DNA of 64,000 bases, taken from contig NZ_RQZG01000001.1 of NCBI RefSeq assembly GCF_003859805.1, forward strand, positions 475,553 through 539,552. The letters are read 5' to 3'. The notes beneath the pieces were generated by a model, which searched no databases, had not been told where the DNA came from, and saw only the letters and a list, made by a program, of their open reading frames with translations. Every line of letters begins with the position of its first letter. Within the stretch, counting starts at the first letter, position 1. The position numbers and the translations under genes are program-made. Source of the stretch: Arachnia propionica (lineage in GTDB: Bacteria > Actinomycetota > Actinomycetes > Propionibacteriales > Propionibacteriaceae). This document shows positions 8,916 through 18,197 of the stretch, piece by piece.

Positions 8916-9236
8916 ATGCAATGGATTCATCTCACCATCGCAGTCATCTTCGAGGTGACCGTCGGCATCGCCGCTGGCAAGGCCCAAGGATTTCGTCACC
9001 CGGGCTGGACCATTACCACCCTTCTCAGTGGTGGCATCGCCACCTTCTTCCTCAGCCTGGCACTGCTCACCTTCGACGTCGGCGTCGGATACGCCCTGTG
9101 GACCTCCCTGGCCGGAGTTGGGATCGTCATCGTCGGGGCACTGTTCCTGGACCAGCGCCTGACATGGCGAAAACTCCTCGGAATCCTCATCGTCATCATC
9201 GGCGTCGTCGGGCTCAATCTCGCCGGCAGCCTCTGA
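8916..9236 (+). CDS. SMR family efflux protein, subunit 1
   Basis: This 106-residue protein has four transmembrane helices and the membrane-embedded glutamate of small multidrug resistance proteins in the first helix (IAVIFEVTVGIAAGK). It is immediately followed by a second SMR gene, 20 bases away. Paired SMR genes usually form heterodimers (EbrAB, YkkCD type). Substrates in that class include guanidinium and quaternary ammonium compounds, and the present sequence does not decide between them. Confidence 0.88.
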   Translation: MQWIHLTIAVIFEVTVGIAAGKAQGFRHPGWTITTLLSGGIATFFLSLALLTFDVGVGYALWTSLAGVGIVIVGALFLDQRLTWRKLLGILIVIIGVVGLNLAGSL

Positions 9237-9256
9237 CCGCAACAGAAAGGACACCC

Positions 9257-9643
9257 ATGACCACCGGACTTCCTCGGACAGATCCCAGGACCACGTCCTG
9301 GGCAGCACTCCTGCTCGCCGGCGTCTTCGAGATCGGGTACGCCCTGAGCGTCAACGGCAGCCGCGGCTTCACCGACATCATCTGGTCCCTGGTCGCCCTG
9401 GTCTTCTTCCTCGGCACCTTGTTCTTCCTCAGCGTCGCCCTGAGAAGGATCGACGTGGGTATCGGATACGCCGTCTGGGCAGGTGTCGGCGCGGTGGGTT
9501 CCGCTGTCCTCGGCCCACTCTTCTTCGACGAGACCTTCACCCTCACCAAGGCCTTCTGGCTGGCGGTCATCATCACCGGTGTGGTCTGGCTCAAGCTCGC
9601 CGACGGCACGAGGCGGGATGGCCGTGAGGCTCCTGAGGTGTGA
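9257..9643 (+). CDS. SMR family efflux protein, subunit 2
   Basis: This 128-residue protein starts at the ATG at 9257 behind AGAAAGGA. Its hydrophilic N-terminal tail is about 14 residues longer than that of subunit 1. The first helix has the conserved glutamate (LLAGVFEIGYALSVNGS), and three further helices follow. It is probably the obligate partner of the preceding SMR protein in a heterodimeric exporter. It is the last gene of the MarR-linked operon, and a palindromic repeat follows it. Confidence 0.88.
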   Translation: MTTGLPRTDPRTTSWAALLLAGVFEIGYALSVNGSRGFTDIIWSLVALVFFLGTLFFLSVALRRIDVGIGYAVWAGVGAVGSAVLGPLFFDETFTLTKAFWLAVIITGVVWLKLADGTRRDGREAPEV

Positions 9644-9700
9644 CGCCTTCAGTCACACCGATCTCGCCCTGGAGCTCGGCCCAACACCGAGCGGCAGTCG

Positions 9701-9812
9701 CCGGTTCGCCTGTCCTGACCGCGGTTTGCCTGCCCAAAATCGAATTGCCTGCCCAATAAGACAGGCAATTCGAAACAGGACAGGCAATTCCACCCTTGGA
9801 CAGGCGAACCGG
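9701..9812. repeat. Nested palindromic repeat (six GCCTGYCC-type units)
   Basis: Six related units occur in 112 bases: three forward (9703, 9723, 9741) and three inverted (9760, 9778, 9798). The outer arms CCGGTTCGCCTGTCC (9701-9715) and its exact complement at 9798-9812 match over 15 bases. The inner arms CGAATTGCCTG (9741-9751) and CAGGCAATTCG (9762-9772) match over 11. It lies between two convergent genes. Confidence 0.75.
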
Positions 9813-9885
9813 AGCGGCTCACCCGTTGCCGCCGCAGAGCCCAGACCGGTTGGCACCCTTCAACGGCGCACGTCACGGCCGGCGG

Positions 9886-10443
9886 TCAGGTGCCTTGGCG
9901 AGTCCTCCTCGCCAGCGCGGTCACGACGGACACGACGCCGTCCTTGATCTCGGGGTTGCTCAGCTCCCCCGCCTCGTCGAGCTGCTGGTAGGCCCGGGCC
10001 ACGGAGAAGGTCTCCTCGATCACGGTGGCCCCGGCGCGGGTCAGGATGCGCTGGGCGTCGGCGATGGAGGAGCGGGCCCCACCACCGCCGGGGCTGGCCC
10101 CGACGACGGCGACGTTCTTGCCGCGCAGCGGGTTGGTGGCGAAGGGGCGCGAGGCCCAGTCTATGACGTTCTTCAACTGCCCGGGCACGGAGCTGTTGTA
10201 CTCCGGCGTGACGACGAGCACGGCGTCGGCAGCCTCAATCCGGGCCCACAGGGCCTTGACGGCCTCCGGGGCCTGGGCCTCGTCGTCCTCGTCGAAGGGC
10301 GGGATGCCCTTGAGGTCCTCGAAGATCTCGATCTCGGCCTGTTCGGCGGCTCCCTGCTGGGCGAGCAGCGCCAGCTTCCGGTTGACGGAGTCCCGCCGCA
10401 GGCTCCCCACCAGCGCCAGGATGCGTACACGATTGTCACTCAT
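9886..10443 (-). CDS. NADPH-dependent FMN reductase
   Basis: This 185-residue flavodoxin-fold reductase has the FMN phosphate-binding motif GSLRRDSVNRKLA at the N-terminus and TPEYNSSVPGQLKNVIDW in the middle. Both are hallmarks of the chromate/quinone reductase and azoreductase family (PF03358). The start at 10443 is preceded by GAGGAG with normal spacing; a GTG two codons upstream is less likely. It would reduce quinones, azo compounds or flavins with NAD(P)H in the cytosol. It is monocistronic, and a small dyad (GTTG-N6-CAAC) lies just upstream. Confidence 0.87.
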   Translation of the reverse strand: MSDNRVRILALVGSLRRDSVNRKLALLAQQGAAEQAEIEIFEDLKGIPPFDEDDEAQAPEAVKALWARIEAADAVLVVTPEYNSSVPGQLKNVIDWASRPFATNPLRGKNVAVVGASPGGGGARSSIADAQRILTRAGATVIEETFSVARAYQQLDEAGELSNPEIKDGVVSVVTALARRTRQGT

Positions 10444-10627
10444 GACCACTCCTCAAGTAGTTGAAAACACAACCAATATAGCCGGTCGATCAATCCATCA
10501 GTCACCACCACACGGCACGAACCGCCATGTTGCCTGCGGCCTGCTGATTGGGCCCGACGCCACCACCCACCGCACCAGCTGCCCATCCCGATGACCACGC
10601 CAGCGCCCTCACCTGAGCCCAGGGCAA

Positions 10628-10676
10628 CAAAAGGCCCGAACCGAAACCATCGATGATGGCACTGGGTTCGAGCCTT
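10628..10676 (-). terminator. Rho-independent terminator after tRNA-Ala
   Basis: On the minus strand a 12-base-pair stem (AAGGCTCGAACC with GGTTCGGGCCTT, one wobble pair) is followed by TTTTGTT. It starts about 10 bases after the tRNA 3' end, as expected for the tRNA transcript. Confidence 0.75.
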
Positions 10677-10685
10677 GACGTGAGG

Positions 10686-10758
10686 TGGAGCTAAGGGGAT
10701 TCGAACCCCTGGCCTCTTCCATGCCATGGAAGCGCGCTACCAACTGCGCCATAGCCCC
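10686..10758 (-). tRNA. tRNA-Ala (anticodon GGC)
   Basis: The minus-strand transcript folds into a standard cloverleaf. The acceptor is GGGGCTA/TAGCTCC with one G-T pair, the D arm GCGC/GCGC, and the anticodon stem CTTCC/GGAAG with loop ATGGCAT (anticodon GGC). The T arm is AGGGG-TTCGAAT-CCCCT and the discriminator is A. The CCA end is not encoded (CCT follows). It sits downstream of hemL on the same strand. Confidence 0.95.
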
Positions 10759-10794
10759 TTGCGAGCGCCTCCCATCGTAGCGGAGGCGCTCCCC

Positions 10795-12096
10795 TCAGCG
10801 CAAAGCCGCCTGCGCCGCCTTCGGCAGGGCCCTGGCGATGACCTCCATGGCCTCGTCGTCGTGGGCCGCGCTGAGGAACCAGGCCTCGAAGGCCGACGGT
10901 GGCAGGGCCACCCCCTCCTCCAGCATCGCGTGGAAGAAGCGCGTGAAGGCGTCGGTGTCCTGGGCCTGCGCGTCTGCGTAGTTGCGGACCGGTTCCTCGC
11001 GGAAGAACACCGAGAAGAGGTTCCCCGCGTGCTGCACCACGTGCGGCACCCCTGCCTTCGTCAGGGCCTCGTGGACCATCGCCTGCAGCTCCTTGGACCG
11101 GGCATCGACGTGGGCGTAGGTTCCCTCGTCGGCCAGGTCCAGCGTCGCGATCCCTGCCGCCGTCGCGAGCGGGTTCCCCGACAGGGTGCCCGCCTGGTAC
11201 ACCGGGCCGAGCGGGGCCAGCAGGTCCATCACCTCGGCCCGTCCGGCCACCGCCGCCAACGGCATCCCGCCACCGACGACCTTCCCGAAGGTGAACAGAT
11301 CCGGTACCCAGGCCGGGTTCTCCACCCCGGTCTCGAAACCCCACCAGCCAGCTCGTGACACCCGGAACCCGGTCAGCACCTCGTCCAGGACCATGAGGGC
11401 TCCGTGCTCGGCCGTCAGCCGACGGATCTCCTGGTTGAAGCCCTCCATCGGGGGCACCACCCCCATGTTGGCCGGGGCAGCCTCCGTGATGACGCAGGCG
11501 ATCCGGTCACCGAAGCTGGCGAACGCCTCCCGCAGCGCCGGCACGTCGTTGTACGGCAGCACGACGGTGTCCGCCGCAGCCGCCGCCGTCACCCCCGCGC
11601 TGCCCGGCAGCCCCTGCGTCGCCACCCCAGAACCGGCCGCCGCGAGCAGCGCATCGGAATGGCCGTGGTAGAGCCCCGCGAACTTGATGATCCGGTCCCG
11701 TCCGGTCGCTCCGCGCGCGATGCGCAGCGCCGTCATCGTCGCCTCCGTGCCGGTGCTGACCAGCCGCACGTGCTCGGCGGCGGGCACCCGCTGCCGGATG
11801 CGCTCGACCAGTTCCACCTCGGCCCCCGTCGGAGCCCCGAAGCTCAGCCCCCTCGCCGCGGCCCGCTGCACCGCCGCCACCACATCGGGATGCGCGTGCC
11901 CCAGCAGTGCAGGCCCCCAGGAACACACCAGGTCGACGTAGCTGTTGCCCTCCACATCCGTGACCCGACACCCGGAGGCCTCCGTGATGAACCGGGGACT
12001 CCCGCCCACCGACGAGAACGCCCGCACCGGCGAGTTCACCCCGCCCGGGATCGACTCCACCGCCCGCTTCATCCACGCCTGGTTCAGTCCAGCCAT
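10795..12096 (-). CDS. hemL: Glutamate-1-semialdehyde 2,1-aminomutase
   Basis: This 433-residue PLP enzyme converts glutamate-1-semialdehyde to 5-aminolevulinate, the second step of the C5 heme pathway. Visible features are the N-terminal [11 protein letters not shown], the substrate/PLP region [23 protein letters not shown], and the PLP lysine in [12 protein letters not shown]. Length and motif order match HemL. The start codon lies 13 bases inside the end of hemB, so it is translationally coupled as the last gene of the hemE-hemY-hemCD-hemB-hemL operon. Confidence 0.96.
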   Translation of the reverse strand: MAGLNQAWMKRAVESIPGGVNSPVRAFSSVGGSPRFITEASGCRVTDVEGNSYVDLVCSWGPALLGHAHPDVVAAVQRAAARGLSFGAPTGAEVELVERIRQRVPAAEHVRLVSTGTEATMTALRIARGATGRDRIIKFAGLYHGHSDALLAAAGSGVATQGLPGSAGVTAAAAADTVVLPYNDVPALREAFASFGDRIACVITEAAPANMGVVPPMEGFNQEIRRLTAEHGALMVLDEVLTGFRVSRAGWWGFETGVENPAWVPDLFTFGKVVGGGMPLAAVAGRAEVMDLLAPLGPVYQAGTLSGNPLATAAGIATLDLADEGTYAHVDARSKELQAMVHEALTKAGVPHVVQHAGNLFSVFFREEPVRNYADAQAQDTDAFTRFFHAMLEEGVALPPSAFEAWFLSAAHDDEAMEVIARALPKAAQAALR

Positions 12097-13046
12097 TGCG
12101 CCACCTCCAACGCCCAGTAGGTCAGCACCACATCGGCACCGGCCCGAACGATACCCGTCACCGACTCCTCGATGGCGGCTCGGCGGTTGATCCAGCCCTT
12201 CTCGGCCGCCGCCTCGATCATCGAGTACTCCCCCGACACCTGGTAGGCCGCCACCGGCACCTGGGCCACCGCCGCGACATCGGCCAGCACGTCCAGGTAG
12301 TGGCTGGCGGGCTTGACCATCACCATGTCCGCCCCCTCGGCCAGGTCGAGCAGCGCCTCACGCAGCCCCTCCCGACGATTCGCAGGATCCTGCTGATAGG
12401 TCCGCCGATCCCCCTCCAGCGACGACCCCACCGCCTCCCGGAACGGGCCGTAGAAGGCGGAGGCGTACTTGGCGGAATAGGCCAGGATGCCGACCTCGGC
12501 GAACCCTGCCGCATCCAGCCCCTCCCGGATGATGCGCACCTGGCCGTCCATCATCCCCGACGGGGCGACGACGTGTGCCCCGGCCCTGGCCTGGGAGATC
12601 GCCTGCTGGGCGTACAGCTCACAGGTCTCGTCCCCCAGCACCCGGCCGTCCTCGGCCAGCACCCCGCAGTGCCCATGCGTGGTGAACTCGTCGAGACACA
12701 CATCCGACATGATCACCAGCTCATCGCCCACGGCCTGACGGCAGGCCGCGATGCCACGTTGCAGGATCCCGTCGGCCGCCCAGGCCTGCGAGCCTCGCGG
12801 GTCCTTGTCCGCCTCGTCGGGAACGCCGAACAGCATGAGCCCACCCACCCCGGCGTCGCGGGCCGCTCGGGCCACATCCCCGATCTGTTCGACGGTGTGC
12901 CGCCTGACCCCGGGCATCGCCGAGATCTCCGCGGCACTCTCCCCGACGAAGGCGGGCAGCACCAACTGGTCGGGACGGGGTCGGGTCTCGCGGACCAACC
13001 GCCTCATGGCGGCCGTGGTGCGCAGACGACGTGGACGCTCGATCAT
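12084..13046 (-). CDS. hemB: Delta-aminolevulinic acid dehydratase (porphobilinogen synthase)
   Basis: This 320-residue protein condenses two 5-aminolevulinate molecules to porphobilinogen. Both Schiff-base lysine regions are present: [15 protein letters not shown] and [12 protein letters not shown]. The metal-site segment reads [14 protein letters not shown]. It has two of the three cysteines of the zinc type and Asp at the middle position, a mixed form I recall from other actinobacterial HemB proteins. The start overlaps the hemCD stop (ATGA) and the 3' end overlaps hemL, so it is a central gene in the coupled operon. Confidence 0.96.
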   Translation of the reverse strand: MIERPRRLRTTAAMRRLVRETRPRPDQLVLPAFVGESAAEISAMPGVRRHTVEQIGDVARAARDAGVGGLMLFGVPDEADKDPRGSQAWAADGILQRGIAACRQAVGDELVIMSDVCLDEFTTHGHCGVLAEDGRVLGDETCELYAQQAISQARAGAHVVAPSGMMDGQVRIIREGLDAAGFAEVGILAYSAKYASAFYGPFREAVGSSLEGDRRTYQQDPANRREGLREALLDLAEGADMVMVKPASHYLDVLADVAAVAQVPVAAYQVSGEYSMIEAAAEKGWINRRAAIEESVTGIVRAGADVVLTYWALEVAQWLD

Positions 13047-14650
13047 GCATTTCCCTTCCGGATCAGCTCAGCGGTCGCCCGGGCGACCACCTCGGCATCG
13101 GGAGAAGTCGCCGCGCTGGCCGCGACCCCCAACTCATTCAACACCTGCAGCGTCGGTTGCCCGATCGCCAGCACCCGAGTGGCGGACGGCCAGCCCAGTC
13201 GCTCGTGGATCGCCCGGGCCATGGACCCGGAGGTCACCACCACCGCCCCGAACTCCCCCGCCTGCCACGACGCCACCAGCTCCTCGGGCAGGTGGCCCGT
13301 GGGCACCATCGTGTAGACGGGCACCACCGTCACCTCGTGCCCGAGCCCGCGCAGTCCCTCCGGCAGGTTCGGCCTCGACAGCTTCGAGCCTGGGATGAGC
13401 ACCCGGGCGGGAGCGACCCGGAACTCGGCGACGATCCCGTCGCCACTGGCCTGTTCGGGAACGAAGTCCACCTGGTATCCCGCCTGTTCAAGGGCCCTGG
13501 CGGTGGCCCTCCCCACCGCCGCGATCCGACCCGGGAGTCTCAGCCCCAGCTCCTCCAGGGTCTCGACGGTGCGGGCGGAGGTCACGATGCTCCAGTCGGC
13601 ATCCGGCAGGTGATTCACCTCGAGCACCACCCTGACCTGCACGGGCCAGGCCGTCACCTCGAGCCCTTGATCCTCCAGTGCCTTCGACAGGGTCCCGGCC
13701 TCGCGGGGCAGGAACACGGTGCGCCTGGCCTCGGCGGGCCACAGATCGGCGACGTCGTGGAACTCCGCCAGCCGTGACTCCCGGCTGGCCCCGAGCTGCG
13801 TCACCTCGGCCGCACCACCGTCGATCAGCCGGGACGCCGCCCATCTCCCCCCACCCGGAGTGAGCGGCTCCTGGACGGTGACGGCACGTGTCCCGTCCTG
13901 GGAGAACACGCCTGCGAAGAGCTTCCCCCCGTCACCGACCGCTGCGATGGGAGCCGCGCACCCGCCCCCGAGGGCTTCCAGCACGGCACGCTCCTCGGTG
14001 ACGGCAAGTCGGGTCCGCATGTCCTCCAGAGCCATGAGTGCGGTTCGCGTGTCGTGGTCGTCCTCCCGGCACTCCACCGCCAGTGCGCCCTGCCCGGGGG
14101 CAGGGAGGATCGACAACTCCTCGGTGATCCTGCCCGCCAGTCCCAGTCGTCTCAGTCCGGCCGCGGCCAGCACGACGGCGTCGAGGTCACCTTCCCTCAC
14201 CCGGGCCAGCCTGGTGTCGATGTTGCCCCGGATGTCGACATAGGTCAGGTCCGGCCTGACCCTGCGCAGCTGGGCGACGCGCCGAGGTGACCCGGTGCCG
14301 ACCAGGGCACCCGGCGGCAGCTCGGCCAGGGTGAGTCCGTCCCGGGCACACAGCGCATCGTGTGGGGCCTCCCGGGGCGGCACGGCCGCGATCACCAGGC
14401 CCGGGACCGGCTCGACCGGCAGGTCCTTGAGCGAGTGGACGGCGAGATCCACCTCACCCCGCAACAGCGCGGAACGCAACTCAGCTGCGAACACCCCGAG
14501 CCCCGACAGGGCCGTGAGCGATCCCCGCTCCCGATCCCCACGGGTACGGATCGGCACCACCTCCACCTCGTGCCCGAGGGCACGCAGCTGCTCGGCCACC
14601 CAGGTGGACTGGGTCACCGCCAGGGTCGACGCACGGGTCCCCAACCTCAT
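13043..14650 (-). CDS. hemC-hemD: Hydroxymethylbilane synthase / uroporphyrinogen-III synthase fusion (HemC-HemD)
   Basis: This is a 535-residue two-domain enzyme. Residues 1-290 are HemC: the N-terminal MRLGTRASTLAV, catalytic Asp76 in AVHSLKDLP, the arginine-rich substrate site RGNIDTRL (141-148), and the dipyrromethane cofactor cysteine at about 231 in EALGGGCAAPI. Residues from about 310 to 535 are HemD. The fused protein would carry porphobilinogen to uroporphyrinogen III without releasing hydroxymethylbilane. The start at 14650 overlaps the hemY stop (ATGA); an upstream in-frame extension lies wholly inside hemY and is not used. All catalytic residues are intact, unlike in its paralogue at 19940-21562. 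Confidence 0.94.
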   Translation of the reverse strand: MRLGTRASTLAVTQSTWVAEQLRALGHEVEVVPIRTRGDRERGSLTALSGLGVFAAELRSALLRGEVDLAVHSLKDLPVEPVPGLVIAAVPPREAPHDALCARDGLTLAELPPGALVGTGSPRRVAQLRRVRPDLTYVDIRGNIDTRLARVREGDLDAVVLAAAGLRRLGLAGRITEELSILPAPGQGALAVECREDDHDTRTALMALEDMRTRLAVTEERAVLEALGGGCAAPIAAVGDGGKLFAGVFSQDGTRAVTVQEPLTPGGGRWAASRLIDGGAAEVTQLGASRESRLAEFHDVADLWPAEARRTVFLPREAGTLSKALEDQGLEVTAWPVQVRVVLEVNHLPDADWSIVTSARTVETLEELGLRLPGRIAAVGRATARALEQAGYQVDFVPEQASGDGIVAEFRVAPARVLIPGSKLSRPNLPEGLRGLGHEVTVVPVYTMVPTGHLPEELVASWQAGEFGAVVVTSGSMARAIHERLGWPSATRVLAIGQPTLQVLNELGVAASAATSPDAEVVARATAELIRKGNA

Positions 14651-15882
14651 GCCGCCGCCTCCAGCCCCGAGGCGATCGCCGCCTCGATGCCGTTGCCGAA
14701 GGCCCAGGCACCCGCCACCCTCACATTCGCCGGCAGCTGCGCCAGCAAGGAGCCGCGGGCGGCCACGGTGAGACTGCGCGGCACGGCGGGCCACCGGACG
14801 ACCCGGAAGTCCAGCACCTCGGTGACAGGACGCCCCAGCAACAAGGATGCGTCGACCAGGGCACGCCCCCTGCTGGGGGTCGCCTCAGGGGCGTAACTCA
14901 GCCGGAGCACCTGCACGGCTCCCCCACTCCACGGCCACTTCGCCGAGTAGTGGGTCAGGGCTCGCGCCCCGAGCCCTGGGATCGGCTGCCCGAGCAGCAC
15001 CCCCGACCCGACAGGAGCACCCTCCAGGGCCTTCGGTTCCAACGCCAGCAGCACGCTCTGGGACACGGTGGTGGCCGGTTGTTCAACCTGCACCCCGAAG
15101 TCCTCCAGCAGCTCTGCGGCAGGTCGCGCCGGACAGGCGATGACGGCGCGCTCCACCCCGCGGAGATCCGAGGCCCTCGCCCGATGCCCCAGACGGATCT
15201 CTCCTCCGTGCTGACGGATGTCGGCCTCCAGGGCCTCCACCAGTCGGAACAGCCCCCCGACGGGTTGGGCGACACTGGAGCGCGACCCCCGGGCGGCCGC
15301 CACCTTCGCGTAGAGCGAGCCCGGCCCCGCCAGGCGTGGCGCGAACTGGGCCAGGGGCATCTGATCCGGGGGCATCCCGTAGACCCCTGTGGTGACCGGG
15401 GCGACCAGTTTGTCCGTGACGCCCTGGCCCAGCCGTGCCGTCACCAGTTCACCGACGGTGACGGCCTCGGCTCCGATCGCCTCCAGCAACGTGGGTTCGG
15501 CCAGCGCCGCCTCAAGCTCCTCGGCGTCCAGGGCAGCCCGGAGCGCCGGGTCCTGCGGGCTGGCCGGGATGCCCAGCACCCCGTCGGCACCGGGCCAGAC
15601 CCGGTCCACCGACCACCGGATGTGGGGCCCACCCTCAGGCCCTGCCACCTCGAGGCCGAGGGTGGCGCACAGCTCATCGGCGATCCCGAGCCGACGGGCG
15701 AACGCCTCGGCCCCGCCGTCGACCCGGACCCCGGCCAGTTCCACGGGCATCACCATGCCGCCCAGCCGATCCGTCGCCTCGAGCACCACCACCTGCCGAC
15801 CGCTGCGTGCCAGCCGGTGGGCAGCGGCGAGGCCAGCCACACCACCACCGACGACGACGGCGCTCACTGCTCGTGCACCCAT
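14647..15882 (-). CDS. hemY: Coproporphyrinogen III oxidase, HemY/CgoX type
   Basis: This 411-residue FAD-dependent oxidase has the dinucleotide motif VVVGGGVAGLAAAHRL and the following VVVLEATDRLGGMV. The domain layout is that of HemY-type protoporphyrinogen/coproporphyrinogen oxidases. Because the window also encodes CpfC and ChdC, the substrate is most likely coproporphyrinogen III. Two starts are possible: ATG at 15882, or GTG at 15867, which overlaps the hemE stop as GTGA. The second gives the more typical N-terminus and may be the real one. It is the second gene of the minus-strand heme operon. Confidence 0.93.
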   Translation of the reverse strand: MGARAVSAVVVGGGVAGLAAAHRLARSGRQVVVLEATDRLGGMVMPVELAGVRVDGGAEAFARRLGIADELCATLGLEVAGPEGGPHIRWSVDRVWPGADGVLGIPASPQDPALRAALDAEELEAALAEPTLLEAIGAEAVTVGELVTARLGQGVTDKLVAPVTTGVYGMPPDQMPLAQFAPRLAGPGSLYAKVAAARGSRSSVAQPVGGLFRLVEALEADIRQHGGEIRLGHRARASDLRGVERAVIACPARPAAELLEDFGVQVEQPATTVSQSVLLALEPKALEGAPVGSGVLLGQPIPGLGARALTHYSAKWPWSGGAVQVLRLSYAPEATPSRGRALVDASLLLGRPVTEVLDFRVVRWPAVPRSLTVAARGSLLAQLPANVRVAGAWAFGNGIEAAIASGLEAAA

Positions 15883-16877
15883 GCGACGAGGTCGGTGAGG
15901 ACCTGTGGATCCGTGGTGGGTGGCACCCCGTGCCCGAGGTTGACGATGTGCGCCGGGGCCGCCCTGCCCCGCTCCACCACGTCACGCGCATGGGCCTCCA
16001 ACGCCTCCCACCCGGCAGCGAGCCGGGCCGGGTCGATGTTGCCCTGCAGGACCTTGCCGGGCAGCCGACGAGCCGCCTCGTCGAGTGGGGTGCGGTAGTC
16101 GATGCCGACGGCCTCCACCCCCTTGCCCATCTCCTCGAGCAGGTGCCCGGTTCCGGTACCGAAGTGGATCCTCGGCACGGCCACCCCTTCGAGTGCCAAC
16201 CGCGAGTAGGGCGCGACGTGCGCGGTGTGGTCCGCCAGGGTGAGCGACCCCGCCCAGGAGTCGAACAGCTGGACCGCGCGGGCACCGCCCTCGATCTGCA
16301 GTTCCAGGAACGTCCGGGACAGTTCCGCACACCACGTCATGAGCCGTCGCCACGACCGGGGGTCGGCGTGCATCATGGCTCGGGCCGCCAGATGGTCACG
16401 CGACCCCCGCCCCTCGACGAGGTAGGCGGCCAGGGTGAACGGGGCACCGGCGAATCCGAGCACGGGGGTGGTCTCCCCCAGTTCGAGCACCGCCAGGCGC
16501 ACCGCCTCGACGATGGCCGAGCCGTCGTCGAGCCGACGGCTCACCAACTGGTCGACGTCATCGGCCGTGCGGACCGGATCCGCGAAGACCGGCCCGACCC
16601 CGGAGGTGATGGTGACATCGACCCCCGCCATGGCGAGCGGAACCATGATGTCGGAGAAGAAGACGGCGGCGTCCACGCCGTGGCGACGCACCGGTTGACA
16701 GGTGATCTCCGCCGCCAGCTCGGGCCTCAGGCAGGCCTCCAGCATTGCGACGCCCTGTCTCACATGTCGGTACTCCGGCAGGGAACGACCGGCCTGACGC
16801 ATGAACCACACGGGCAGCCGTGACGGTCGGGTCCCCGCCAGGGCTTGCAGGATGATGGGACGATCACTGGCAGTCAT
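15864..16877 (-). CDS. hemE: Uroporphyrinogen decarboxylase
   Basis: This 337-residue protein decarboxylates uroporphyrinogen III to coproporphyrinogen III. The signature LPVWFMRQAGRSLPEYR lies near the N-terminus, and GFAGAPFTLAAYLVEG in the middle is also diagnostic. It is the first gene of the minus-strand heme operon and diverges from hemA over a 48-base gap that must hold both promoters. Confidence 0.96.
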   Translation of the reverse strand: MTASDRPIILQALAGTRPSRLPVWFMRQAGRSLPEYRHVRQGVAMLEACLRPELAAEITCQPVRRHGVDAAVFFSDIMVPLAMAGVDVTITSGVGPVFADPVRTADDVDQLVSRRLDDGSAIVEAVRLAVLELGETTPVLGFAGAPFTLAAYLVEGRGSRDHLAARAMMHADPRSWRRLMTWCAELSRTFLELQIEGGARAVQLFDSWAGSLTLADHTAHVAPYSRLALEGVAVPRIHFGTGTGHLLEEMGKGVEAVGIDYRTPLDEAARRLPGKVLQGNIDPARLAAGWEALEAHARDVVERGRAAPAHIVNLGHGVPPTTDPQVLTDLVAWVHEQ

Positions 16878-16925
16878 GGCGTCGATTCTGCCGTATGGGC
16901 TGATTTCTGGTTAGCTTGACCCATC

Positions 16926-18197
16926 GTGAACTTCCGCATTCTGTCCGTCGAGCATGACCGCCAGGGCCTGGCCGAGGTGCAGCGCGTTTCTCAACATGCG
17001 GACGCTCTGTCCGCTAGCCTCAGCGCGATCCCCGGTGTGGCAGGCGTCGTCACGCTCAACACCTGCAACCGCGTCGAGTTCCTGCTCGACGCCCCTGACG
17101 TGTCCGAGTCCCATCTCCGACTCCGCCTGGCCCGTGAGCTCGCCCCGAACGTGCGTTGGAACGTGTACGAGCAGGATCACGCCCTGGATCACCTCTTCCG
17201 GGTGGCCAGTGGCCTGTCCTCCATGGTGGTGGGAGAACGGGAGATCGCCGGCCAGTTGCGCCGCGCCCTGCGTTCCGCGGCCGAGGTCGGTCGCGCCACG
17301 GGGAACCTCACCCAGGTGGTCAACGCCGCGCTGCACACCTCACGTCGCGTCGGTGCCGAGACCAGGCTGCAGGGTTCCGGACGTTCCCTGGTCTCCGTCG
17401 GCCTGGAGATGACGGGCATCGAGGACTGGGCTGCGCAACGCGCTCTCATCGTCGGGACCGGCTCCTTCGCCGGGGCGGTCGTCGCCGCGCTCCGACACCG
17501 TGGGGTCTCGACGATCACCGTGCACTCCGCCTCCGGCAGGGCCCAGGAATTCGCCGCGACCCGAGGGCTCGAGGCCGCGGAGGACCTCGTCGCAGGTCTG
17601 GCCGCCAGCACCCTGGTGGTCACCTGCCGCGGCACCGGTGTGCCCGTGATCCATCCGGAGCACGTGGCGGGTACCCCGGTCCGGGTCCTCCTCGACCTGG
17701 CCCTTCACCCTGATGTCGCACCCGAGGTCGCGGATCTCCCCGGGGTGAGCGTGGTGAACCTGCTCACCATCCAGGACGCGATCTCTCCCGAGTGGGCTGC
17801 CGACACCGCCCACGCCGATCAGCTGGTGCAACTCGCCGTGACGGAGACCACCGCGCGTCTCGCCTCACGGGCGGCCGACCCCGCCGTCGCGTCCCTGCGC
17901 GAGTCCGTGCTGGCCATCGTCGACGAGGAGGTGGCACGGCTCCCCCAGGGCCGCGCCCTGACGGTCGAGGACTGCGCACAGGCCCTGCGACGACTGGCCA
18001 CGCGATTCCTGCACACCCCGTCGGCACGTGCCCGTGACGCCGCGATGGCGGGCCGGATCGACGACTACCTGGCCGCCATCGAGGAACTCTACGGCATCGA
18101 CATGAGCCTGGAGTCCCCTGCCCCCGAGGAGCGGCGCTGCCCCATGACCGGGCTGAGTTTCGCCGACCTGGAACATCCCCACGTGGAGTCCCGATGA
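16926..18197 (+). CDS. hemA: Glutamyl-tRNA reductase
   Basis: This 423-residue protein reduces glutamyl-tRNA to glutamate-1-semialdehyde, the committed step of the C5 pathway. The catalytic cysteine is Cys47 in LNTCNRVEFLLD. The NADPH domain and a C-terminal dimerisation helix follow. The start is a GTG at 16926. A TAGCTT -10-like box at 16912-16917 sits only 8 bases before it, so the transcript may be leaderless. The stop overlaps the cpfC start (ATGA at 18194). Confidence 0.95.
   Translation: MNFRILSVEHDRQGLAEVQRVSQHADALSASLSAIPGVAGVVTLNTCNRVEFLLDAPDVSESHLRLRLARELAPNVRWNVYEQDHALDHLFRVASGLSSMVVGEREIAGQLRRALRSAAEVGRATGNLTQVVNAALHTSRRVGAETRLQGSGRSLVSVGLEMTGIEDWAAQRALIVGTGSFAGAVVAALRHRGVSTITVHSASGRAQEFAATRGLEAAEDLVAGLAASTLVVTCRGTGVPVIHPEHVAGTPVRVLLDLALHPDVAPEVADLPGVSVVNLLTIQDAISPEWAADTAHADQLVQLAVTETTARLASRAADPAVASLRESVLAIVDEEVARLPQGRALTVEDCAQALRRLATRFLHTPSARARDAAMAGRIDDYLAAIEELYGIDMSLESPAPEERRCPMTGLSFADLEHPHVESR

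Noticed and set aside
7640..8920. A guanidine riboswitch for the SMR pair
   Set aside because: No ykkC-like motif was seen upstream; the operon starts with a MarR-type palindrome instead.
12610..12710. Unusual metal site in HemB
   Set aside because: The mixed Cys/Asp pattern is, as far as I recall, common in actinobacterial HemB and not a sign of loss.
14651..14794. N-terminal extension of HemC-HemD
   Set aside because: It lies inside hemY. The ATG at 14650 gives the standard HemC start and a 4-base overlap.
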